Positions 1 through 5,523 are shown, numbered from the stretch's first letter. The stretch: 5,523 bases of DNA from Gammaproteobacteria bacterium (GCA_028819775.1 JAPPKV010000227.1:1-5523); one strand, 5' to 3'. The notes: a model not told the origin generated them from the sequence alone. Numbers and translations: made by a program.

Positions 1-1007
1 GGGATGACCGCGCACAGGTGGAGCGAGTGCAGTGTAGACAGGTGGCTGTAGTAGTTGTGGGGGGCGCAGTTGATTTCGAAGGTCTCCGCCATGTCCGCCA
101 CCCGCTTCGAATTGGCGAAGCCGTTCCAGGGAACGTCAACCATGCAGACATCCATGGAGCGGGCCTCGAAGTAGCGCCGGTAGTCTCTTGACGTGAAGAG
201 ATTCTCGCCCGAGCAGATGGTCACGCGGGTCGACTCGCGAACCTCGCGCAATCCGTTCGGTTCGTACATGTCCACTTCCACCCACATCATGCGCATGTCT
301 TCCAGGGCCCGGCAGATGCGCTTGGCGGCTTCGACCCGGAAATTGAAATTGAGGTCCAGGGCAATGTCGACATTGGGACCGACGGCGTCGCGGAACGTTC
401 CGATCAGCTTGCGGATGTGGTCGATGGTGGCATTGTCCACCGTGCCGTCGGTGGTGCCCTCGCCGCCACCGAATCCACCCCGATAGGTGCGGGCGACCTC
501 GCCGGGATAGACGATGTTGGTCTTCAATGCGGTGAAACCGCGGGCGACGACTTCGTGCCCGAGGTTCGTGATGTCGTCCCAGGTCTTGAGCGGCGGCACG
601 CCGATGACCTCGTGGTTCCCGGCCCGGGACGAACCGCAGTGCGACCAGTAGACGCGTTGACGGGTCCTCAACGGTCCACCGAACAGCTCGTAGACCGGCA
701 CGCCGAGCGCTTTGGCCTTGATATCCCAGAGCGCCAGTTCGATGCCGGCGATAGCCTTGGCCGCGACGCCCCCGGGACTCTGGCGAGCCATGCGGTACAT
801 GTCCCAATAGCGAGCCTCCACGGGACGTGGATCGTGCCCTAGGAGAATCGTCTCGAATTCCTTGGCGGAACCGACGACGCTGTATGGCATGCGCCCGTCC
901 GAGCACTCGCCGTAGCCGGTGATGCCTTCGTCGGTCCGAACGGCCACGAATTGCCACGGGCGCCACCCCGCATCCACGACGAAGGTGTCGATTCCGGTGA
1001 TCTTCAT
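1..1007 (-). CDS. Enolase superfamily enzyme, mandelate racemase subgroup (3' end missing)
   Basis: Probable sugar-acid dehydratase or racemase of the cytoplasmic mandelate racemase/muconate lactonizing family. These Mg2+ enzymes abstract a proton next to a carboxylate. The 335 visible residues comprise an N-terminal capping domain (about 1-125, with ELALWDIKAKALG at 90-102) and most of the TIM barrel. Metal ligands appear as D218 (LDLN), E244 (WVEVD) and E268 (SGENL). The catalytic dyad appears as D291 (VDVPWNG) and H317 (APHNYY). Spacings of 26, 24, 23 and 26 residues match mandelate racemase closely. The usual KxK is K162-T-N164, so the second Lys is Asn. About 20 extra residues, rich in Gly and Thr, follow it (168-190). 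The ATG at 1007 has a GGAGGG Shine-Dalgarno five bases upstream. The family is usually about 380-400 residues, so roughly 50 are lost at the window edge. It lies 59 bases downstream of the thioredoxin gene on the same strand and may share its transcript. The substrate cannot be told from the sequence. Family is certain; activity is inferred. Confidence 0.93.
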   Translation of the reverse strand, partial: MKITGIDTFVVDAGWRPWQFVAVRTDEGITGYGECSDGRMPYSVVGSAKEFETILLGHDPRPVEARYWDMYRMARQSPGGVAAKAIAGIELALWDIKAKALGVPVYELFGGPLRTRQRVYWSHCGSSRAGNHEVIGVPPLKTWDDITNLGHEVVARGFTALKTNIVYPGEVARTYRGGFGGGEGTTDGTVDNATIDHIRKLIGTFRDAVGPNVDIALDLNFNFRVEAAKRICRALEDMRMMWVEVDMYEPNGLREVRESTRVTICSGENLFTSRDYRRYFEARSMDVCMVDVPWNGFANSKRVADMAETFEINCAPHNYYSHLSTLHSLHLCAVI

Positions 1008-1012
1008 GGCTT

Positions 1013-1018
1013 CCCTCC
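1013..1018 (-). promoter_or_regulatory. Ribosome binding site of the enolase-family gene
   Basis: On the minus strand GGAGGG lies five bases before the ATG at 1007. It is the strongest Shine-Dalgarno in the window and fixes the start of the enolase-family gene. Confidence 0.75.
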
Positions 1019-1066
1019 GTGGTTTGCCGCGAGGCGTCTACGACATGCCCCGGTGCGAGCGGTTGG

Positions 1067-1588
1067 CTACGGCGCTTGGGTAGCCGCTGCGTATTCGGTA
1101 CGCATCAGGGCGTTCACTTCGTCGATCATCGCCGGAACCATCTCCTCCGTGTAGCCCCGCTTGATAGCGGCCACCGTCCCGTCCTTCCTGATCATGACTA
1201 GGTGCGGGATGCCTGAGACCCCGAATCGTTTCTTGGTTCGTCCGTTGTAGTCGTTGATTAGCGTCATCGTGTAGTCCTTGAGCCGACGCTCCATGCGTCG
1301 GTAGGCCCTGGGTCGCTCGATGTTGATCGCAACGACACGGACACGGTCGCGCCCGGCGTGCTGTTGAAGCGTTTCCAACACGGGCAGTTCCTTGCGGCAG
1401 GGCGGGCACCAGGTTGCCCAGAAGCTCACGATGACGACCTTGCCCCGAAGGTCCTTGAGATCGACTTTCTTTCCCTGCCGGTCCTTGCCGAGATACGCTG
1501 GGGGTACATCGCCGACCTCGGGAACCGCAAGCACCGCCATCGCGAACAGAAACGCGGCCGAGGCGAGAAGGGGTGTCCATCTCCTCAT
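1067..1588 (-). CDS. Exported TlpA/ResA-like thioredoxin-fold protein
   Basis: A 173-residue thiol-disulfide oxidoreductase of the TlpA/ResA/AhpC-TSA group, which act as reductants or thiol exchangers in the periplasm. Residues 1-21 form a Sec signal peptide: MRRW start, hydrophobic core at about 7-20, and a likely signal peptidase I cut after A21 (VLA-VP). There is no lipobox Cys. The thioredoxin fold follows: strand VVIVSFWATW at 51-60, active site C61-P-P-C64, and the cis-proline loop GIPH with P128. The short KDG turn (135-137) and the C-terminal helix complete the domain. The length is normal for the family. The ATG at 1588 is preferred because it gives the basic signal-peptide start; no strong Shine-Dalgarno is visible. 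The gene is divergent from recJ and upstream of the enolase-family gene. In E. coli the thiol protein gene dsbC precedes recJ, but that is a different family and points the other way. The partner protein is unknown. Confidence 0.92.
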   Translation of the reverse strand: MRRWTPLLASAAFLFAMAVLAVPEVGDVPPAYLGKDRQGKKVDLKDLRGKVVIVSFWATWCPPCRKELPVLETLQQHAGRDRVRVVAINIERPRAYRRMERRLKDYTMTLINDYNGRTKKRFGVSGIPHLVMIRKDGTVAAIKRGYTEEMVPAMIDEVNALMRTEYAAATQAP

Positions 1589-1595
1589 GGTTCAA

Positions 1596-1624
1596 ACCCT
1601 AACCATCCCCTTGAAGCCCGTCAA
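1596..1624 (-). promoter_or_regulatory. Candidate sigma-70 promoter of the thioredoxin gene
   Basis: Reading the minus strand, TTGACG (1624-1619) is followed after exactly 17 bases by TAGGGT (1601-1596). The -35 box is near consensus. The -10 keeps only the first T, the A and the last T. The start of transcription would fall at or within a few bases of the ATG at 1588, which would give an almost leaderless mRNA. This is a pattern match only. Confidence 0.3.
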
Positions 1625-1679
1625 ACGACGCCGGCTGCAAGGTCGCCGTGGTGGCGTCAACGGTTCCCTTGAATCGGGC

Positions 1680-1684
1680 AGGTG
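1680..1684 (+). promoter_or_regulatory. Ribosome binding site deciding the recJ start
   Basis: AGGTG lies eight bases before the ATG at 1693. It supports that ATG over the in-frame GTG at 1648, which would add 15 residues that E. coli RecJ lacks. Confidence 0.5.
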
Positions 1685-1692
1685 TTTGCGAC

Positions 1693-3420
1693 ATGGTTAG
1701 GTCTCGCCCTCGAACCGCGAATTCGTTGATCGTCGAATCCCGCCCAAAGCGGCCGTCCCAACTCGACTCGAAACTGCGGGATTTCCTGCGCGATGCATTG
1801 GCCGCCCGGGGCGTGACCACCACGGCGGACTTGGATCTCTCACTCGGCCAACTCCACGCTCCCGACTCCCTGCCGGGAATCGTCGTTGCCGCGGACCGCC
1901 TCGCGGGAGCGGTCTCGGACAACGAACGCATTCTGATTGCCGGTGACTTCGATGCCGATGGCGCGACGGCGTCGGCCCTGTGCGTGTCCGCGCTGCGTGC
2001 GATGGGTGCGGGTGACGTGGATTTCCTGGTGCCGAACCGCTTCGAGTACGGCTACGGGCTGTCCCCGGAGCTTGTCGAGGAGGCGCTGAAGAGATCACCC
2101 CAGGTCATCGTCACGGTCGATAACGGCGTATCGAGTGTCGACGGTGTGGCCCTTGCACGGAACAACGGGGTGGACGTTGTCGTCACGGACCACCACCTTC
2201 CCGGCGACGAACTCCCGGCGGCCCACGCAATCGTCAATCCGAACATGGCGGATTCCGCGTTTCCCAGTCCGAATCTTGCCGGGGTAGGCGTCGCGTTCTA
2301 CGTGATGGGCGCGGTACGCCAGCGATTGCGGGCATCGGGCCACTTCGAGAGTCGCGGAATCGCCGAGCCCAATCTGGCCGACTGGCTGGACCTGGTGGCG
2401 CTGGGCACCGTGGCCGACGTCGTGCCGCTGGACCGCAACAACCGCATCCTGGTCCACCAGGGCTTGAGACGCATTCGCGGGGGAAGGACGCGGCCCGGTG
2501 TCCGCGCCCTGGTGGAGGTGTCGGGGCGTGCGGCGAGTGCCTTGAGCGCCAAGGATCTCGGCTTCGCCATTGGACCACGCCTCAATGCCGCGGGCCGGCT
2601 CGAGGACATGTCCATCGGCATTCAGTGCCTTCTGGCGGACGACGACCGCCTAGCCCGATCCCTCGCGGAGCGGTTGGACGAGATCAACCGGGCGCGTCGG
2701 GACATCGAAGCCGGCATGGTCGACGAAGCGACTGGAATGCTGGATGGCGAGATCGGCGACGACGTGGCGGTCTGCGTCTACCAGCAGAACTGGCATCAAG
2801 GCGTGATCGGTATCGTGGCGGGTCGGATGCGCGAGCGCTACCATCGTCCGGCGATCGTGTTCGCCGATGCCGGCCCGTCATCGCCAGGTGACCTCAAGGG
2901 TTCGGCGCGGTCGATCCCCGGCTTGCATATCCGCGATGCCATCGCGGAATGCGCGACCCGGCGCCCGGGCCTGGTCGGTCCCTTCGGCGGGCACGCCATG
3001 GCCGCTGGGCTGACCATACGCCACGCCCACCTGCAACGCTTTAGGCACGCGTTTAGCGAGGTCGTCGCGAAGCGCGTCAGTGAACGCGACCTGGCCGGGG
3101 TCATCGTCACCGACGGCGAACTAGCCGACGCGGAACTGAAAGTCGACAATGCCCGGCTGGTTGCTGCCCACGGGCCTTGGGGCCAGGGTTTCGAAGAACC
3201 ATCGTTTCACGGCGAATTCGATGTCGTGATGCAACGCGTGGTGGGCGAACACCACCTCAGGCTCGCTCTCAAACAAGACACCCGGGTCGTGGATGCCATC
3301 GCCTTCAACACCGAGCCAACGCCCGGCAACCGGGTGCGGGCGGTCTACCGGCTCGGCATCAACGACTACGGGGAAGCCGACACGCTACAGCTTGAGATCG
3401 CGGCGCTCGAGGCTGTCTAG
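1693..3420 (+). CDS. recJ: Single-stranded-DNA-specific 5'-3' exonuclease RecJ
   Basis: RecJ degrades single-stranded DNA 5' to 3' in the RecF recombination pathway, mismatch repair and base excision repair. It is cytoplasmic and needs Mn2+ or Mg2+. The 575 residues compare with 577 in E. coli. All DHH-family motifs are intact: motif I GDFDADG at 84-90 (D85, D87, D89), motif II VDNG at 142-145, motif III D166-H-H, motif IV LGTVADVVPL at 237-246, then GPRLNAAGR at 294-302. The DHHA1 domain carries WHQG (367-370) and GGHAMAAG (432-439). The C-terminal OB-like domain contains GPWGQ at 494-498. The ATG at 1693 is chosen from the AGGTG Shine-Dalgarno and the family length; GTG at 1648 is an alternative. 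The gene is divergent from the thioredoxin gene. Its stop overlaps that of the convergent nucleotidyltransferase gene. No terminator is visible downstream. Confidence 0.98.
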   Translation: MVRSRPRTANSLIVESRPKRPSQLDSKLRDFLRDALAARGVTTTADLDLSLGQLHAPDSLPGIVVAADRLAGAVSDNERILIAGDFDADGATASALCVSALRAMGAGDVDFLVPNRFEYGYGLSPELVEEALKRSPQVIVTVDNGVSSVDGVALARNNGVDVVVTDHHLPGDELPAAHAIVNPNMADSAFPSPNLAGVGVAFYVMGAVRQRLRASGHFESRGIAEPNLADWLDLVALGTVADVVPLDRNNRILVHQGLRRIRGGRTRPGVRALVEVSGRAASALSAKDLGFAIGPRLNAAGRLEDMSIGIQCLLADDDRLARSLAERLDEINRARRDIEAGMVDEATGMLDGEIGDDVAVCVYQQNWHQGVIGIVAGRMRERYHRPAIVFADAGPSSPGDLKGSARSIPGLHIRDAIAECATRRPGLVGPFGGHAMAAGLTIRHAHLQRFRHAFSEVVAKRVSERDLAGVIVTDGELADAELKVDNARLVAAHGPWGQGFEEPSFHGEFDVVMQRVVGEHHLRLALKQDTRVVDAIAFNTEPTPGNRVRAVYRLGINDYGEADTLQLEIAALEAV

Positions 3421-3430
3421 ACGCGATCTT
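3411..3430 (+). repeat. Left copy of an imperfect direct repeat flanking the toxin-antitoxin-like pair
   Basis: GGCTGT-C-TAGA followed directly by CGCGAT and CTT. The right copy at 4400-4422 has GGCTGT-TAGA, then ATCC, then CGCGAT and TCC. Sixteen bases in three blocks match in order, with two small gaps. This copy contains the recJ stop codon and the stop of the convergent gene. It may be a relic of insertion or may be chance. Confidence 0.4.
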
Positions 3431-4133
3431 GTCGGTGACCCGCTGCGTACGTGCACACGTACTCAAACGTTGCGTCAGCCACTCGGGCACAGGTCGATTT
3501 CACGGCATTCCAATCGTGCCACTTCGGGTCTAGGTGCCGGTATTCGGCCAATGTGGATTCGTCCAGGTCGTAGGGAACCGAATTAGCCAGTTGAGCTTGC
3601 AGCTGTTGAAGCGGCGATTGGCCGTTGTCCTGCCGGTAGAGCCGGTCGAAGGGCTGCAACGCTTCACCGCTTGCGTCATCTCCGAGGCGATCCGCCAACG
3701 CCGCGAAGTCCAGGTAGTCCCGGGTAGCGTTGCGACGGAGAATAAGCACGCCCTTGATGCGAAGGATCTCCGCCTCGGTTGGTACGGTGAGCGGGACGCC
3801 CCGCACATCCAGCGTGGCGGTCTCCAGGGGCTCGTCACGGATGAGTTGTCCTACACCGGTTTCGATGCCGTCTAGGTTTCCGAGGATCAACACAGGTCGG
3901 CGGACTCGGGCCGTGCGCCAGCCAGCAACGGACTCGAGTTGCCCAAGCACTTCTTCGAATCGGCTTCCGAGATCGGTCAAGACGTGATCGGCGTCGTGCG
4001 ACCGCCGGTGCTCGGCGTGGATCGCGGCCGCTGTGCCGCCGACCAGAACGGCGTCCGGGAGGATCCGCTGGAGCCGGGCGGCCGCCGACAACACAGTTTC
4101 CCAATCAGGGATCGGCTCGTCGGTTGCGGACAT
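3417..4133 (-). CDS. AbiEii/MenT-like nucleotidyltransferase, putative type IV-like toxin
   Basis: A 238-residue protein of the AbiEii/AbiGii-type nucleotidyltransferase group. Known members are toxins that transfer nucleotides, in characterised MenT enzymes onto the tRNA acceptor end, and so block translation. The fold signature is present: VGGTAAAIH at 31-39 (G32, G33), then RRSHDADHVL at 43-52 with the metal-binding pair D47 and D49. The third motif is EILRIKGVLILRRNATRDYLDFAAL at 122-145 (written here as one region with K127, R138, D139 and D142 as key residues). The usual text of the second motif is S-x-D-hydrophobic-D; here Ala is between the two Asp residues. The start ATG at 4133 lies inside the end of the upstream 92-residue gene, with a 29-base overlap and only a weak GGA before it, which suggests translational coupling. 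The stop interlocks with the recJ stop. It could instead be a housekeeping nucleotidyltransferase or a decayed toxin. Fold is well supported; toxicity is inferred. Confidence 0.85.
   Translation of the reverse strand: MSATDEPIPDWETVLSAAARLQRILPDAVLVGGTAAAIHAEHRRSHDADHVLTDLGSRFEEVLGQLESVAGWRTARVRRPVLILGNLDGIETGVGQLIRDEPLETATLDVRGVPLTVPTEAEILRIKGVLILRRNATRDYLDFAALADRLGDDASGEALQPFDRLYRQDNGQSPLQQLQAQLANSVPYDLDESTLAEYRHLDPKWHDWNAVKSTCARVADATFEYVCTYAAGHRQDRV
3447..3462. repeat. 16-base near-palindrome in the 3' end of the nucleotidyltransferase gene
   Basis: GTACGTG and CACGTAC are perfect inverted 7-base arms around CA, 27 bases past the recJ stop. As RNA it could form a 6-bp stem with a GCAC loop, but no run of T follows on either strand, so it does not look like a rho-independent terminator. 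Confidence 0.4.
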
Positions 4134-4383
4134 GATTCATCCAGAAGTGATGACGTTGCGCGTAGGGGTCGAGGAGCTGCGGAGCGCAGACGCGTTCGAT
4201 CCTGTCGAGCAGCGCAGGATCGTCGAGAGTCGCTTGTCGGAGCTCCGCCCAGTCATCCCATCCCCCCCGCGAGATGATGTCGTCGATGGCCGCGGGCGTA
4301 TATCCCTGGTGGTTCAAATGTCGGTGCAGCACATGACCGTCGCCAAGGAGGCTGAGGGTTATTCTACGCCGCCCTAGGGACAC
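4105..4383 (-). CDS. Small protein of unknown family, putative antitoxin of the nucleotidyltransferase pair
   Basis: I do not recognise this 92-residue protein. It has a basic N-terminus (RRRITLSL, 5-12), a His-rich stretch GHVLHRHLNHQG (16-27), a Trp- and acid-rich middle (GGWDDWAEL, 40-48) and a C-terminal segment DPYAQRHHFW at 72-81. No signal peptide or membrane segment is seen. It comes first in a two-gene unit and overlaps the nucleotidyltransferase start by 29 bases, the usual layout of an antitoxin before its toxin. At 92 residues it is much shorter than AbiEi antitoxins, which carry a winged helix, so it would be a different antitoxin type. The GTG at 4383 is the first possible start after an upstream in-frame TAA; it lacks a clear Shine-Dalgarno. 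GTG at 4332 is an alternative. The antitoxin role rests on position only. Confidence 0.72.
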   Translation of the reverse strand: MSLGRRRITLSLLGDGHVLHRHLNHQGYTPAAIDDIISRGGWDDWAELRQATLDDPALLDRIERVCAPQLLDPYAQRHHFWMNHVRNRRADP

Positions 4384-4402
4384 CCGCTTGGTAAGCCGTG
4401 GC

Positions 4403-4411
4403 TGTTAGAAT
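4403..4411 (+). promoter_or_regulatory. Candidate extended -10 promoter of prfB
   Basis: TG-T-TAGAAT fits the extended -10 form TGnTATAAT with one mismatch. No good -35 box lies 16-18 bases upstream; a TTGGTA at 4388-4393 is too close (12-base spacer). Transcription would start near 4418, leaving a leader of about 22 bases before the prfB ATG. Confidence 0.45.
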
Positions 4412-4421
4412 CCCGCGATTC
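4408..4421. promoter_or_regulatory. Inverted repeat over the prfB -10/start region, possible operator
   Basis: GAATC and GATTC are perfect 5-base inverted arms around CCGC. It lies in the 57-base divergent spacer between the antitoxin-like gene and prfB and overlaps the end of the proposed prfB -10 box. A regulator bound here could act on both genes. The arms are short, so chance is possible. Confidence 0.3.
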
Positions 4422-4440
4422 CGACCGACCCCCGCGCACC

Positions 4441-5523
4441 ATGGCCGAAGTCACCTCCATTCGCGAGACATTGAAGTCCCTTGTGGGGCGCACCGATGCG
4501 CTACGGGGGTATCTTTGACTACGCGACGAAACGGGAACGCCTAGAGGAGGTCGAGCGCGAACTCGCAGACCCGGAACTCTGGAACGAGCCGGACCGTGCC
4601 CAGGCCCTCGGGCGGGAGCAGTCTTCCCTACAGACGGTGGTCAACGGGCTCGAACATCTGGGAACGACGCTTTCCGACCTGGCCGACCTCGCCGACCTGG
4701 CTGCCGCCGAAAACGATACCGAGGCCTTGGACGACATCGAGGAGGAACTGTCGGACTTGGAGCAGCGCCTCGCAGAGCTTGAGTTCCGCCGCATGTTCCA
4801 GGGCGAACAGGACGAATCCAACGCCTTTCTCGACATCCAGGCGGGATCCGGGGGTACCGAAGCCCAGGACTGGGCGGAGATGCTGCTGCGCATGTACCTG
4901 CGCTGGGGCGAGAAGCGGGGCTTCCGGACGGATCTCGTCGAGGTGTCGGCGGGCGAGGTGGCGGGGGTCAAGAGTGCCACCGTGCAGTTCGGCGGCGAAT
5001 ACGCCTACGGCTGGCTGCGCACCGAGACCGGGGTTCATCGACTCGTGCGCAAGTCCCCGTTCGATGCGGGCAACCGCCGCCACACGTCCTTCGCATCGGT
5101 ATTCGTCTCCGCCGAAATCGATGACGACATCGTGATCGACATCGACCCGGGGGACGTTCGCACCGACACCTACCGGGCGAGCGGCGCGGGTGGCCAGCAC
5201 GTCAACCGGACGGACTCTGCCGTTCGGCTCACCCATCTGCCGACCGGGGTCGTGGTGCAGTGCCAGAGCGAACGCTCCCAGCATCAGAACCGGGATCGGG
5301 CCTACAAGCAACTTCGGGCTAAGCTCTTCGAACTGGAACTCGACAAGCGCCGTGAAGAACAGCAGGCCATTGAGGATGCCAAGGTGGACATCGGCTGGGG
5401 CAACCAGATCCGCTCCTACGTACTCGACCAGTCACGGGTGAAGGATCTGCGCACGGAGGTCGAGCGGTTCGACCCCGGCAACGTGCTGGACGGGGATCTG
5501 GACGAATTCATGGAAGCAAGCCT
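4441..5523 (+). CDS. prfB: Peptide chain release factor 2, with programmed +1 frameshift (last codons missing)
   Basis: RF2 recognises UGA and UAA stops in the ribosomal A site and triggers peptide release. The reading frame is ATG 4441 to CTT 4513 (25 codons), an in-frame TGA at 4516-4518, then the +1 frame from GAC at 4517 to the window end. This gives 360 residues of about 365, so only a few C-terminal residues are missing. The order is: N-terminal helical domain (to about 120), conserved core from [14 protein letters not shown] (131-144), stop-recognition tripeptide SPF at 205-207, and catalytic GGQ at 250-252 (Q252 the methylation site in E. coli). All three fall at the E. coli positions. 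Residue 246 is Ala, as in most bacteria, where E. coli K-12 has Thr. The start is fixed by the E. coli-like 25-codon lead, although no Shine-Dalgarno precedes it. It is autoregulated through the frameshift. lysS may follow outside the window, as in E. coli. Confidence 0.97.
4504..4519 (+). promoter_or_regulatory. prfB: prfB programmed +1 frameshift site
   Basis: CGGGGG (internal Shine-Dalgarno-like), TAT, CTT, TGA, C. It matches the E. coli signal except C for A at the first base. When RF2 is scarce the ribosome slips from CTT to TTT and reads GAC instead of stopping at TGA, so RF2 controls its own synthesis. The spacing of three bases from the G-run to CTT is preserved. Confidence 0.96.

Larger units (their letters stand above)
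4400..4422 (+). repeat. Right copy of the imperfect direct repeat
   Basis: GGCTGT-TAGA, ATCC, CGCGAT, TCC; partner of 3411-3430. It lies in the spacer between the antitoxin-like gene and prfB and contains the proposed -10 box of prfB, so the two border copies bracket the whole two-gene unit. Confidence 0.4.

Noticed and set aside
136..966. 276-residue open frame on the minus strand
   Set aside because: It is out of frame with the enolase-family gene on the same strand, rich in Arg, Gly and His with no recognisable motif, and typical of a GC-rich shadow frame.
1038..1595. 185-residue frame overlapping the thioredoxin gene
   Set aside because: It needs a TTG start, is low in hydrophobic order, and the other frame has the signal peptide, CPPC and cis-proline.
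1608..1673. CCCTTGAA twice (1608-1615, 1666-1673) and CGTCAA twice (1619-1624, 1655-1660) in the spacer between the thioredoxin gene and recJ
   Set aside because: The words are short, with unlike spacing (58 and 36 bases) and no known regulator match; chance is likely.
1648..1692. Upstream GTG start adding 15 residues to RecJ
   Set aside because: The extra residues have no counterpart in E. coli RecJ, and the ATG at 1693 has an AGGTG at eight bases.
3421..3475. Rho-independent terminator for recJ
   Set aside because: The only hairpin (3447-3462) is short and has no T-run on either strand, and it lies within coding sequence.
4516..4518. In-frame TGA read as a prfB pseudogene or sequencing error
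   Set aside because: The complete programmed frameshift signal surrounds it, and the protein continues perfectly in the +1 frame.
4628..5311. 227-residue open frame antisense to prfB
   Set aside because: It mirrors the conserved RF2 coding sequence and has no domain of its own; the plus strand carries SPF and GGQ in the correct positions.

Overview
The window looks like a chromosomal segment of a GC-rich gammaproteobacterium. The evidence is a RecJ and a release factor 2 (RF2) that both resemble the Escherichia coli proteins along their whole visible length, an RF2 frameshift site laid out as in E. coli (25 codons before the in-frame TGA), and the two genes lying close together in the same order and orientation as the enterobacterial recJ-prfB-lysS cluster. 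Coding regions sampled by eye in recJ and prfB run at about 63-73% GC.

Layout from left to right. (1) 1-1007, minus strand: the N-terminal 335 residues of a mandelate-racemase-type enolase superfamily enzyme, cut by the window edge. (2) 1067-1588, minus strand: a small exported TlpA/ResA-like thioredoxin with a CPPC active site, possibly cotranscribed with the enolase-family gene. (3) 1693-3420, plus strand: recJ, the single-strand 5'-3' exonuclease, divergent from the thioredoxin gene. (4) 4383-3417, minus strand: a two-gene unit of a small unrecognised protein followed, with a 29-base overlap, by an AbiEii/MenT-like nucleotidyltransferase. This resembles a type IV-like toxin-antitoxin pair. 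(5) 4441-5523, plus strand: prfB with its programmed +1 frameshift, missing only its last few codons. No stretch of more than about 105 bases lacks a gene. I saw no tRNA, rRNA, CRISPR array, insertion sequence or convincing rho-independent terminator.

The most interesting part is the 3411-4422 segment. The toxin-antitoxin-like pair is wedged between recJ and prfB. Its toxin stop codon is interlocked with the recJ stop in a shared CTAG. An imperfect direct repeat (GGCTGT-TAGA-CGCGAT) sits at both borders. A short inverted repeat lies in the 57-base divergent spacer, over the probable extended -10 promoter of prfB. The picture is of a small defence or addiction cassette inserted into a housekeeping cluster and now sharing regulatory DNA with an essential translation factor. 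The gene identities rest on motifs seen in the sequence. The insertion history, the toxin-antitoxin function and the shared regulation are inferences.
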